The notes under the pieces are model-generated. The model did no database searches and had not been told where the DNA came from. It saw only the letters and a list, made by a program, of their open reading frames with translations. Shown here in pieces: positions 34,684 through 46,116 of a DNA stretch of 64,000 bases; the first letter of the stretch is position 1; each line of letters opens with the position of its first letter. The stretch comes from Scytalidium lignicola (taxonomy: Eukaryota; Ascomycota; Leotiomycetes). The stretch is from contig NCSJ02000028.1 of NCBI GenBank assembly GCA_002812745.2, positions 124,001-188,000 on the forward strand, written 5' to 3'. The position numbers were made by a program, and so were the translations under genes.

Positions 34684-35586
34684 ATGCGGATCTTCGTGGT
34701 TTTCTCACTTCTCCTCCTCTCGACATTCGCTGCTGCATCACTTTCATGGCCAAACTTTCTCCCGGATCTTGACACAATCGTTGTACGACAAAATAACAAT
34801 GATAACAGTGACAAGCGTAAGTGATATTTTCTTGTTGATACTCCCGCAAAGCATGTACTAACATTGTGAGATGCAGCACAACCAACACCATCGGCTCAAT
34901 CTTCTAGCCCTGCCGAATCTAGCAGGTCGACGACTAGTAATAACAAGAAAACAACTACCACAACCCAAAAACCCACTGGAAAAGGGACTTCAACTGTTAA
35001 ACCGACTGGGCACACCACCAACAGCACGGCACCACACCACACACTTTTTGACCCCACAAACCCTGCTGGTGGAATCTCCTTGATCTCTCCTGCCATCACC
35101 GATGGCCAGCAGTTCTACAAGATTGGTGACTTCGTGACCTTCAAGTTCAACATGACATCGGTGCTTGCCACACCCACTGCCCTCGACATCATGGCAACCT
35201 GCACAGTAAACAAGCAACTCTATACCTTGGCTGTCAACCAAACCGTCCACAATGCTACGGGTGCTGTGACCTGGGATACATCTGCCTACCAAAAGACCGC
35301 TGCTTCCGCCCCATTGTTGAACGAATTCTATACGCTCATCATCTACGATGCTGCCAGCAGCATTAGTGCTGCACCCGAAGCTGGCTATTTAGCTCCGTAT
35401 GATCAATATATCTTTGGAATGTACTCTCCGCAAGCTTACACACCTTTGGCCGAATTTCAGTGTGCCACTTGCAGTGGTGCACTCGGTGATATGGAGAGGA
35501 GAGCGTTAGGCATGGTGCTAGGGATGGGTGTCATTACCGTGTTGAGCTTCACGTGGTTCGTGACGGGATTGGGCATCATTTGGTAG
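34684..35586 (+). CDS. Secreted, C-terminally anchored Ser/Thr-rich protein of unknown function
   Basis: Exons 34684-34816 and 34877-35586 give 281 codons (280 aa). A signal peptide is clear (MRIFVVFSLLLLSTFAAASL). A Ser/Thr/Lys-rich linker (about residues 45-95, with TTTTTQKPTGKGTSTVKPTG) suggests O-glycosylation. The ordered domain begins at FDPTNPAGGISLISPAITDG and has QQFYKIGDFVTFKFNMTSVL, several Asn-X-Ser/Thr sites and YDQYIFGMYSPQAYTPLAEF, with only a few cysteines (CATC). A C-terminal hydrophobic segment (MVLGMGVITVLSFTWFVTGL) ends the protein, so it is either a single-pass membrane protein or GPI-anchored. It resembles a conserved group of fungal cell-surface proteins of unknown role (possibly DUF7137). 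A cell-wall or plasma-membrane location is inferred. Confidence 0.88.
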
Positions 35587-35915
35587 AGTCCTAGCTTGTT
35601 CTGAAATTGGCGAATGATGAATTTGTGATGCTATCTGGACCGTGCTGCATTTACTCTATCCTTTAGATTGTGGGTTAATTTTTGGGTGATTGGAGTTTGG
35701 CAAATCTTGGGTCGGATTATGACTGGCATAGCATAAGAGCGTTATTATTGTTCATACTAATGAAAACGCAGATAATAGTCCATATCAAAAGTATTAATAT
35801 TTTTGGAAAGAATAAATATATTTATTAAACTTCGAAGGCTCATGCAAATAAGCTCAATTACCTGCAGCGNTTTTTTATATATCTGCTGAGTAATATAATC
35901 AATATTTAGAGGTGC
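35587..35915. other. Intergenic, convergent 3' ends
   Basis: 329 AT-rich bases between the surface-protein gene and the kinase gene; one N (35870) before a T run. No gene. Confidence 0.6.
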
Positions 35916-37391
35916 TCAGATCAGTTTCAAACTGAAGCCACCACCTTTCTCCTCTTCTTCCCTTCCTGCAAATATTCCGCTGAAATCCACAGCATGGATA
36001 TCAGGAGCTGCGCCTCTGATCGGAGCATTTGGAGTCCCTCTTCGCCTCCGTTTCTCCTGACCTGCCTTTGACGGGAAAGTAGGAAACATAGCTGTGCTCT
36101 TAGGCTTCGGATCTTCAGCAAAGAATGGATGTTCCAACACCTCCTTTGCCGTAGGTCTCGATACCGGGTTTAATGATAACAGAGATGTTAATAAAGAGCT
36201 CCCCGCAGCTGTTAGGAAGGGGAACTTAGCCCGCAAAACGGAGCCGTGAATGACGGGGTTGTTGGGGAGTCGTAAAGAGCGAGCATTTGGTAATCTTTTG
36301 AATCCAGGCCATGTTTCTTCGGTAGGAATGCCACAGAGCTCGAAGATCTTGGATAGCTCATCCACTTCGTTCTTTCCTTGCAATAGCGGTTCTCTCGTGA
36401 GAAGCTCTCCGAATATGCATCCTACGCTCCACATATCTACAGCTGTCCCATATCTCTCGGCCCCGAGCAGCAGCTCCNGGGGCACGGTACCAGAGAGTAA
36501 CGACTAACTGGGTCATTTTGGGTGGAGGATCACCGAAGTAGCGTGCCATGCCGAAATCTGCGATCTTAAGCTGGCCCCGGTTGTTGAGAAGTAGATTGGA
36601 TGTTTTGAGATCACGGTGAAGAATCCAGTTGTTATGTAAGTATGCAACGCCGGATATTAGTTGTTGAAGGAGGGTTTTCACTTCTGATGTTAAGAATGGT
36701 TCGGACATGTCTTCGAGGAGCGTTTTGAGGTCATGTTCGAGGAAGTCAAGTACGAGGAAGATGCTGTGATTATGATTAGAATTTATTTTACTTGTAATAT
36801 TATATGGAATTTGATTCGAGAATAAACTTACTTTTCAATCTTGGACGTATCCTCCCCAACCACGACCTCTTGTAACGCTAGAATATTGGGATGATCACAG
36901 TCCATCAGCGTCTGTATCTCCCGCAATCCTGTCACAGGTATCCCATCTTGTGCATTATCCATCTTCAGCCTCTTCAAGGCAACCACTCTCCCACTAGCCG
37001 TGTCCTTTGCTCTTGAAACCCAGCCATAGGCACCCTCTTCAATGTCATTGAGTTTCTCGAAATCCTCCACGCTTCTGCACTGCTGCCATCCTGTCTCCGG
37101 GAACCGCAAGAGCTTCCCTGTAGGAAGTTCCTCTCGTGCTGCAGGCTCGGGGGTTAATCTTCGTCGTTTCGATGGTCGTGAGGGCAGTTCTTCGTGCGAT
37201 TGGCCATCTGCACGTGCTGTAGACGCGGCTTCTTCTTGTTGCTGTTGCTGAGCGCGCGCTGCAGCTTCCTCTTGCTTGCGCTGTTTTTCCGCTTTTAAGC
37301 GCTTCTTTTCTTCCTTTTCACGCTTGCGCTGAGCTTCTAGAGCTGCATCCTCTTCATCGTCTGCCCAGCGTGACTTCATCTTCGTTGCCAT
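35916..37391 (-). CDS. Cyclin-dependent kinase, CDK11 (PITSLRE)-like
   Basis: Minus-strand exons 36832-37391 and 35916-36763 give 469 codons if the N at 36478 is skipped (468 aa); counting the N breaks the frame in the middle of the APE motif. Residues 1-90 form a charged, Arg/Lys/Glu-rich coiled coil ([20 protein letters not shown]) ending in a nuclear-signal-like KRRR. The kinase domain has the Gly loop [12 protein letters not shown], catalytic Lys in VVALKRLKM, a PITSLRE-helix variant [39 protein letters not shown] and (with the N removed) LWYRAPELLLG. The GMARYFG / APELLLG activation segment points to the CDK10/11 group. CDK11 kinases act with L-type cyclins in transcription and splicing. 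Gene start is the first ATG of [16 protein letters not shown]; it lies 145 bp from the divergent NDUFAF7 start. Confidence 0.92.
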
Positions 37392-37536
37392 GACGTTGTG
37401 ACGTGGAGAATGGAGTTGGATGATCGGTATCAGTTCCTTATCCGAGTAAATTTTTGACGGTCGTGATCGCAACTTCGCAACCTTCCACAACCTTGAGGAA
37501 GGCGCACAGGATGTGTCGATAGCATTTAAGAAAGTT
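37392..37536. promoter_or_regulatory. Compact bidirectional promoter, CDK11-like kinase / NDUFAF7
   Basis: Only 145 bp separate the two divergent start codons, so both promoters and leaders must overlap. No known factor site stands out. Confidence 0.55.
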
Positions 37537-39209
37537 ATGATGAGATCTATCATACAATCTCAGGTCAGAAGGCAGCTGCGGGGGGCACTGTACAAAAGAG
37601 GTGGTGCGCAATGCCTGTCAGCGAGGTGGTCTTCAACGGATACTAGGCAGTGGTCAACACCACTTGCTAAGCAGCTAGCTGAAGCTATCACGGTATATTT
37701 GCCAGCTTGTAATACGTTTGTTTTGGCGCTAACATACAGTCTAGGCTACTGGTCCCATTCCTCTTGCATCCTACATGCGTATGTGCTTGACGGCCGACAA
37801 AGGTGGATATTATACATCGAAGCATGAAGGCCGAGACCAGTTTGGACAGAAAGGAGACTTTATAACCTCACCCGAAATATCACAGATCTTTGGGGAACTT
37901 ATTGGGATATGGTTCGTTGCTGAGTGGATGGCACAAGGGCGGAAGAGTAAGGCAGTGGAGCTGATCGAAATTGGTCCTGGTAGAGGGACTCTGATGGATG
38001 ATGTGCTACGAGTATGTTTGTGTCTCACGATCCCCAAGCCAGGTGAAGTTTTTATTAATTTCTACTGCAGACAATCCGAAATTTCAAACCAATGGCTTCG
38101 AGCATTGAAGCAGTGTATATGATAGAAACAAGTCCATCATTAAGAGATACCCAGAAAGAGTTATTATGTGGAGACTCTCCCATGGTAGAAACAGAAATCG
38201 GTTACAAAAGTCTTAGCAAATATTCAAATATCCCTATTATATGGACTGAAAATATACGCTTTGTTCCTTCAAGTAAGTCTTCTTGTTTTCCTTTTGGTTG
38301 TATAGGTCGCCTCTGACAATACTTCTAGCTCCAGAGACATCTCCATTCATTGTAGCTCATGAATTCTTCGATGCTCTCCCAATCCATGCATTTCAATCTG
38401 TACCTCCGGCAGAATCATCACAGAACACTATTCAGACACCGACGGGAGAGCATACTTTAAGTCCCGAAGCCGCAAAAAGCCGGCAAGCAAAAGAGCCACA
38501 ATGGCGCGAACTACTCGTCTCACCTACTCCTCCAGGATCTACTCACTCGACACTTAACACACCCAAATCACAACAATTATCCAGCGAGCCTCCAGAATTC
38601 GATCTCACACTCTCAAAGGCCTCCACTCCCCATAGCTTATATCTTCCGGAGCTTTCACCTCGTTACCGAGCACTTAAATCACGTCCTGATTCTGTCATCG
38701 AAATATCACCTGAATCACACGTCTATGCCCAACAAATTGCCCGACGTATTGGCGGCTCAAATGAATCGTCAAAACCATCACCATCTGGTGCTGCAATCAT
38801 TCTCGATTACGGTCCTTCCGACACCATCCCTACGAACTCGTTGCGTGGTATCCGCGAGCACAAGATGGTCTCTCCACTAAGCCAGCCAGGGCTGGTGGAT
38901 ATCTCTGCCGATGTTGACTTTACAGCCCTAGCTGATGTTGCACTGGAAGCTTCTCCGGGAGTCGAAGTCCATGGTCCAGTTGAGCAAGGCACATTTCTAC
39001 ATGCTATGGGGATCAAAGAGAGAGCTGAGATACTAGTGAAAGGTCTAGCAAATGATGAAGAGAAACGAAAGAGAGTCGAAAGCTCGTGGAAGAGACTGGT
39101 TGATAGAGGGGGCAGTGGTATGGGTAAGGTCTACAAAGCTATGGCTATTATACCGGAATCTGGTGGTAGCAGACGACCTGTTGGGTTTGGTGGAGATATT
39201 TCCGCCTGA
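37537..39209 (+). CDS. NDUFAF7: NDUFAF7-like mitochondrial protein arginine methyltransferase (complex I assembly)
   Basis: Exons 37537-37692, 37745-38011, 38071-38272 and 38329-39209 give 502 codons (501 aa). A mitochondrial presequence is likely ([18 protein letters not shown], rich in Arg, few acidic residues). The MidA/DUF185 fold follows: [60 protein letters not shown] and the SAM-binding [18 protein letters not shown]. Then [20 protein letters not shown] and [16 protein letters not shown]. The late motifs IILDYGPS, then [12 protein letters not shown] and [20 protein letters not shown] are typical. A Ser/Thr/Pro-rich insert of about 50 residues follows the HEFFDALP block and is absent from human NDUFAF7. 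That enzyme symmetrically dimethylates an arginine of the complex I 49-kDa subunit. There is a second Met right after the first. Confidence 0.95.
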
Positions 39210-40528
39210 GATGGATTCAATGTATTAATTGTATACTATGTATGTAAGTGGAAGTGTTTCCCGTGTAAAATAGCTGACGAACCACACAAAAAGCATTCTA
39301 CGAGTCGAATCATTTTTACAAGAGCTATATCTCTCAGTCCGTGCTTTGATTAAGATCGACATTCNTTTTTTTTATTTCTTTGACATTTACTCGCGCTCCT
39401 GCCACTTGCCTCCTACATTATACTATCTACTACCACCAACAGTTTCTCATAGAAGCACATGGTGTGAACACAGTCCAGAGCCAGGTTCTAGGGTAGCTTA
39501 GCCATAGGCTTCAAAAATAATGCAAAAGCCTCCAGTTATTCGCAATTCATATGTGTTCAAAACTATGCCACAACTACGCATACTCGATGTTACTAGACGG
39601 CGAAGGCACGGTTTCTACCAAGTCATCTCGCTGATAACCAAACCCCCCCCCCCATATTTCCCTTGAATGTGACAAGCTCACATGGACAACTGAAGGATCG
39701 TAACGGCCCTGCTCCTTGTCGTACAGCACAATTCACTTAAGGGCATACGTACGCAGGCTTTTATGATATGTCACAACTGACCATCTCTCCTTGACTCATG
39801 CACTCTCGACGCGGGAATAGGCATGTCATGAAGTACAGAACAGTACTGTAAGGTGTGGGTGGCTGAGTGAGTGCTCCCATCTGCCTCCCTCCTCCTTCCC
39901 AAAGCGCTTGACTTATATTAGGATGGGTACGAGAACGGACAGCTGCAGTATACCCGGTCGCCGGTACAAATTACATGCAGTTGATCTCTTGTTGTTCGGC
40001 TTCCTGATTTACGAGGTGTGTATGAGAGCCTGTTTCGACAATCCGATTGGTGGGTGTCTTGCAAGTGCAACGTTATTCTTCCACTAGTGCTGCGGGCCAG
40101 GCCGTTCCGACGACAGATTACGAATACAACTTTGGGTGCGGAGGTTGCATAACAACAACAAAAAGAGATCATGGCAGCATGGGAGCATGATGCTTCGGTA
40201 AATTCGGTATTTACGAGGTGTGGAGAGAGTTAACTTCGTTGCCCGCTTTTCGAGTTATGACCTGTCGAATATACCTCTCGGCACGGATCCCAGGATATGT
40301 CATGAGCAGCATAACTTACGGATATACTTACGGATATACTTTCCTGTATCGTGCGAAGACAGTCATAAGTGGGCAAAGGACAGGGTAAATATGTCGTTGG
40401 AATTCCAACATCACACTCTTCATCCCACGATACCAACAAATATCGACCGTATGTGCACAACTAGAACATGAGACACAGGGATTTTGGACACGATATCTAA
40501 ATGTGTCAAGCAAGAACAGGTATGGTTT
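39210..40528. other. Intergenic, NDUFAF7 to P450
   Basis: 1.3 kb without a gene. It has a C11 tract near 39645, one N (39365) and two tandem copies of a 12-mer (ACTTACGGATAT) at 40314-40337. The open frames at 40230-40513 are on the 3' side of the P450 gene and have no support. Confidence 0.55.
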
Positions 40529-42443
40529 TCAAAATCGCAGCCTAGCAATAACCTCCAAGTTTTTCTGCTTGTTCAGGAAATAATTTGTAGTTTGCCATTC
40601 CAAATCCGGAGTCGCCAGCTCGAACTCAAAAGTGCGGAAAAGTTGGGGAAGGAGCTTCCATATCTGTGAGAACGATATCTTTTTTTTCGTCGTTAGTATA
40701 CACGTAATTGGTTCTTCGGGTTCTACCACTCCGGTATCCCGTTGGGTAATTGTAAATCTTACATTCTTTCCAATACAAGTCCTCGGACCCATGCCAAATT
40801 GGAACATGTATCGATCCATATTTTTTGCATTTTCGGTGAACCAGCGATTCGGATTGAACTGATCAGCATCAGCGCCAAATATATCCTTATTGTAATGTAA
40901 TACGCCTGCGTTCATCCCGACTCTGTATCCTTCCGGTATGAATTTACCGGCGATCTCGCAGCCTCCAGGAGGTACATGCCTCGGAAGGAGCATGGAAACG
41001 CTGGGCCAAAGTCTCATGCTCTCCTTGCAGCAGGCTGAGAAATACGGCAAGTGTGTAGTCGCATCAGTGTAACGAATATTTGGCGTAAAGAGACCATTCT
41101 TGTATGCCTCATCAATTTCTCTGATTACCTCGTGGTAACAAAGAGGGTTCTTGAGGAGGTAGTATATGATAGCTCTAAAAGCGATAGCAGTAGTGTCACT
41201 GCCAGCAAATCTGTAGCAACAGTATGAGTCCTGTGTTGGGATCGAATTAAGACGAGGAGGAATGAAATATCCTTACAAAGCGATATATGCCTCTTGCTCA
41301 ATATCAGCTAGTTTGAAGTCCACCTTCTCTCCCTTTTCTGCGTAAATGTCGAAAAACTTGGCCAAAAGGTCTTTGCGAGCTCCAGTATAGGTTCCCGAAT
41401 TTATTTCATCTAACCTCCGTTTGACACAATATCTCCCATATGACTCCATGTTGGTTATACACGGCAAGGCCCGTCGTATGGAAGGAATCACGAGGCCAAA
41501 AACGCTATTCAAGTCTCGTAAGTATGGAGGTAAGATACAGTTCATAGTCAAGATGGGCACGAGAGTGTCAAGGTTGGCTATAAACCCTCCATGGTCGTGC
41601 CGATACTCCATAAAACCAAACATCTTTCCGAAGAAGAATTCCCCGAGAATGTCGAAGGCGTACCTAGGACGGACATTAATACAACCTTTTTTCATATTAT
41701 ATTATTACCGTCCACAGATATTTCTCTCATACATTTGGACCCATAGACCAATGTCAAAGGCTTCACCTCTTGTTGCGAACTCTGCCGTCCTTTTTATGAA
41801 CATATCTGAGCAAGTGTCGATATGGACCTCGGATTCAAGTACAGATGTCATCGAATAAACGTTGCTCACGATACGCCTGCGTTGGCTGTGTGCGGTTTCA
41901 TCCAGTTCGGTGAACAAATCGGGATGAGTACCTAATAGTTCTAGCACTCCCACGCAAAACTGTTCAAATAAAATAGTTCGTGTACTTACCGAAAGACCCT
42001 CTAAAGGGGAGATAAAAATCAGTCTATCCAACTTATAAGTATATTTTTGAATATGGAGAGAACAAGATTTAAACCTTGGTGAATGCAGTTTTAGCCCCGT
42101 ATATGAGATTCAAAGCCGTCGGGTCGGCCACGCTTATCTCGGTAGGAGCGATCCTCACGAGAGGTCCTATTTTTCCATATTAACCAATTTACAAAAGTAC
42201 TGACGAGTCCATACCATATCGCTCATGTAAAAGGCGTGCATCTCTATCAGATCTTCCCCCTATCTGACTAAGATACCAGAATCTAGTTATGGATGCTCCA
42301 AAAGGCCCTGGGATATGTCTCAAGTGGTGGAAGAATTGGGAATACAATGCCCATGCAATATAGTATAAGACGATCCCGGCACCGCAAATCTCAAGGGCAA
42401 GGGTGCAGCAACTACTTGACAGAGTTGGGAATGCCATATTCAT
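40529..42443 (-). CDS. Cytochrome P450 monooxygenase, seven exons
   Basis: Minus-strand exons 42215-42443, 42075-42166, 41990-42023, 41733-41931, 41277-41663, 40763-41210 and 40529-40678 give 513 codons (512 aa). The N-terminal anchor is MNMAFPTLSSSCCTLALEIC with a hydrophobic helix, then HHLRHIPGPFGASITRFWYL. The I-helix reads FAGSDTTAIAFRAI, the K-helix ExxR is KESMRL, and the heme-binding loop is FQFGMGPRTCIGKN (Cys ligand). The 34-nt third exon restores TDFYLPFRGSFGTHPDLF. The last intron uses an acceptor after an A8 tract (AAAAAAAAG/ATATCG) rather than a later CACAG/ATATGG; only the first gives GKNISFSQIWKLLPQLF without loss of residues. The donor of the second intron is GTTTAA, which is weak. 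The style (SDTTAI, CIGKN) is that of fungal secondary-metabolism P450s such as CYP65/CYP68-like, but no biosynthetic core gene lies nearby. Start could also be 29 codons upstream (42530). Confidence 0.88.
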
Positions 42444-45400
42444 AAACAAAAGAAGCCGAAATAAGTAAGAGCAAACAGTTTGATAGTTGTGCAAAGCGGT
42501 ATAGGTAGAATCTAGACAAAGAAAGCGCAAGATATCTTCAACGAAAGCTTATCAAGCCAGTTATGCTGCTTCTTGTGAGTGACCAACCTAGGTAGATCTA
42601 AAGATATATATCATGAGTCCAAGAAACCGTGTTGGTCATCTCATCATTCCCGATCTCAATACCTCAATTGTTGTTTGTGTATGAGATGTAGCTCAAAATG
42701 ATAATGTCTAGATCAAACAAAGAAAATTGAAAGCCACAAATGATATTATAAGCTGCCATTGGCTTATGATCGAGTGATAATGGAAGGCTGATATCTAAGA
42801 CAGAACAAAATATATTATTGGTTCTAATCCTCCAATGATCTGCTGATGAGTGTATCATTAACTGCTACATAAAATCCGAGGATATGGTAAATACAACCAA
42901 AAGAACCAAGTGGTGTTGCAGTTAAAGCCTTGACTGACTCGTGGTAATAATGGTTTCTTCAAAGAGAACAAAGAAATCAAGCAGATTTGTCTAGGCTCAA
43001 TGGACTGGATTGATCCAGCTTCAATATAACCAGTCCATAGGATTGTCGTCTTCCACATATTGGTGGCTGTAATGGCTGGCTTCTTGATGCCTTTGACATT
43101 AGTAAGCCAGTAGTGCAGTGGTTCGTGACCTGCAGGGTGGATATGGAACACCCTCTTTTCGCTGCTTCGAAATTTGGAAACATTAGTGGCAGTTGCCCAT
43201 CAGCCACGATGTGTTTGTTGCCTCTATCTTGGGTACGAAATGCATATTACACGTTTGGATAGTAGACACTCTTATTACTAACAAAATAATTCTGTTTTAA
43301 GAAAGTATATAACAAGGCCAGTAGCCATCTTACTTTAACGGAGCCTGAACGAAGCAGAGTTGCAGAATACTGAAGGTATCGGCCACGGAAGCGAGGTATG
43401 AGTGAGATACTGAAGCACCCACTATGCACCAACGAACCGCAAATAAACCTCATAATTCCTTGTAGCTGGTCAGAATCAGCAGCACTTTTTGTTGCTATTA
43501 TTTCAGGTATGGTGAATTACCGTACTAAACGAGCCTGACGTCTGCAAATCAATGGCTTATAGGACTCTGTGTTTAGATCTGTTGCAACTGGCGATACTCA
43601 TCAACCATGTCAGCAAGTTTGTCTCTAGCCAAAAGCAAATGATTTGTGAGTTAGACATGCGGATTGCGTTTGTGTCATGGATGTGATAGAAACAATATGG
43701 TACGAGGTCAGTTGATATGGAGGGTAACTTGAATGATGCATTCAAGCACCAGCAGCGCGAGAGTTGGGGAACAAGCAGTCGGTCTGCAACTCTACCAGCA
43801 GATCTCTGATCTATGCTGTTGGTGATATGACTAGAACTGCGTGTGATAATAACGCATAACTTCAAATGCGACACCTTCCAGGTTGAGATACTGAACACTT
43901 GATCAGAATATGGGCTGCCGCGGGTAACGGAATGGGCCTAACAATGCCTCATGTTGAGAATGAGTAAGGAGACGTGGAAAGAGTTAATACCATGCTGCCC
44001 CGCCCAGATGCGTTGTTGCACCGACTTGCGATGGGGAAGGTGCCGGAGAACTTCCGATGTCCGAAGAATGTCATGAATGTTGGTTCCATATAAGATTCTG
44101 AGGAACCAACATGTTACACAGAACTAACGGCCGGAAGATCAAAGGCACTCTAATACTGACAAGTGGGCGAGGTCAACAAGGACGAATCACAGAGCTGCGA
44201 TGAGTCCCGGTAAAATGCCAACTGCAAGATGTCCCTTTTGCCGAGACGAGCCCAGGTCCCTTTCGTACTTTCCGTATTTGAGCCCTGCAGGGCAGGCCTC
44301 TGCTTCAAACCTGGTCATCTTAATACCACTCCTTGGAAGGGAGTGCAGACATGCAAGGAACCTCAACGGTGACTCCCACATGCCTTGATGTGTTTTAATG
44401 CAACAAACAAAGACGCATGACTAAGTTACTCTGGCATGGTCCGCCACTTCCGAATATCCAACAGTAGTGGATAAGCAATAGGATTCAGTAGATAGTCACG
44501 ATAGTATCACTACGTTTCAACATGTCGCGCTTGTGAGCTTGGCAACGAGACATCGATGCACGTTAATTGGGAAATATGGAGACGAGGATACGTATCATTG
44601 AGTGATTTGAAAGAAATCTCGATTCCTGCCCCGGCTCGTGCTTTATGGTTAAGAGTATCAAGCGCTCGTGGCGCGAAGACTACTTGCCCTAGTGGATCTC
44701 CAGAAGCGTTTTTTTTTCTGGTAAGGTAGCATTGCTAGATTCAAACTAAAGCCCAGAAGGCGTCGACCGATGAGCGTTGTTTGGTGTTTCTCCTGCTCCA
44801 CTGTTTTAAGATGTCCTAGTCACAATAAACAGTAACGCCTCCGCGGGTGATCTGGTCAAGTAGCAGTGCATCTAGCCCAGCATTATCTGCAAGCCACTAT
44901 CACATTAAGCGCAACCGCCTCGCCTGGATAATAGACGCAGGCAGCACTAGAGCGTGAATTTCAACAAGAGGATGAAAACTTTTGCACGCGACTGCTCGTA
45001 GTTATCAAATTCCATGTTGAAAACATAACCATTTTGGCCAGGATATTCTTTCTTGCTCACACCCAGAACTCGTCTGGGTTGGGAGGGCTGAAGTCGTCGT
45101 GACACAGCAGCTGAGCCGATATTAAGCAGGCAATCGAGATAAAAGTGCAATTAAGCGATTTGGTTTGCTTGGACTAAACTCCGAGAGGGTGTGCAGCCGA
45201 CGGGAGGATGCATTTCAGCGCCTAAGTGCCGCCTTGATTGGTCTCGCTTGGTGCAGCCCTGCATTAGATCCTACCACTAAGACGACGCGATCGCGACATC
45301 CAGTCAAAAGCTCGCACCCACCCTCTTCTCTCTCTTCTCTCCAGGGGTTCCTGCCGGCCCCTCCATGGTCAAGACGCAATCGACATAATCCTGTCTGCAA

Positions 45401-46116
45401 GAGCTACTGTACTGTAGTATTCTTCGGAGAACTCCTCCCTCAGCCGTCGGGGAGGACGACGCAGTCTTGATATCCTTCCGCACGCGGCCAGTGCAGTCCG
45501 ACCAGCCGTAAAGAGTAATGACGCGCCCCCAGAAAGCCACCCGACAACTCGGGTCCAGGCGACTAGCCATTCAGTCGGTAACCGTCCAGGATGACTCGGG
45601 CTGTGAGTGGTCGAGCAATTGTGAGTCGGTGGCACAAGCGGTACACACGGGGGGATGTCACCAAGCAAGACAGAGGCAAAGCTGCCATTGTACTCCAAGT
45701 AGAAAAACGGGCGAGGTGGTACCGCGAGATAGGTATCCCTTTCTTGAAGGCAGCTGCAGCCGCAGTAGAAAACTCATTTCTCCGCTCTCCTGCCAGTACC
45801 GGCGGCGTAGAACGCCCCCAGGGACGCCCAGCTTTCATTCAGTTCATATATCTTGCTAGCTCCGCCCATCCCAAGCCATTTTTTCATTCCCACCTATTTC
45901 ATTACAACTGAAAAAAGATTAAACAATCCCATTGATACTCTTTGTGTTTTTTTCCTTCTTCTTTTACTTTTCTTAGAAGACAGTCTTTGACAGACTGGTA
46001 TATGCCTCAGCGAGTCCTATCGCCTTAACGAGGCTGAGCGCTGAGACTTACAACACCTCACTCCCAATGGTGTTTCATTATCGACCAGGAACAGCCTCCA
46101 TCGTTTTATAGTTAAA
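42444..46116. other. 3.7 kb gene-free stretch between divergent P450 and membrane-protein genes
   Basis: No convincing gene on either strand. One ACAGTACAGTA motif lies at 45405-45415 on the minus strand. The last 0.8 kb is GC-richer and has pyrimidine-rich ends, so it is the promoter and leader side of the next gene. Confidence 0.5.

Noticed and set aside
42444..46116. Transposon or secondary-metabolite core gene beside the P450
   Set aside because: No transposase, reverse transcriptase, PKS, NRPS or terpene synthase motif was seen on either strand, and no long terminal or inverted repeats.
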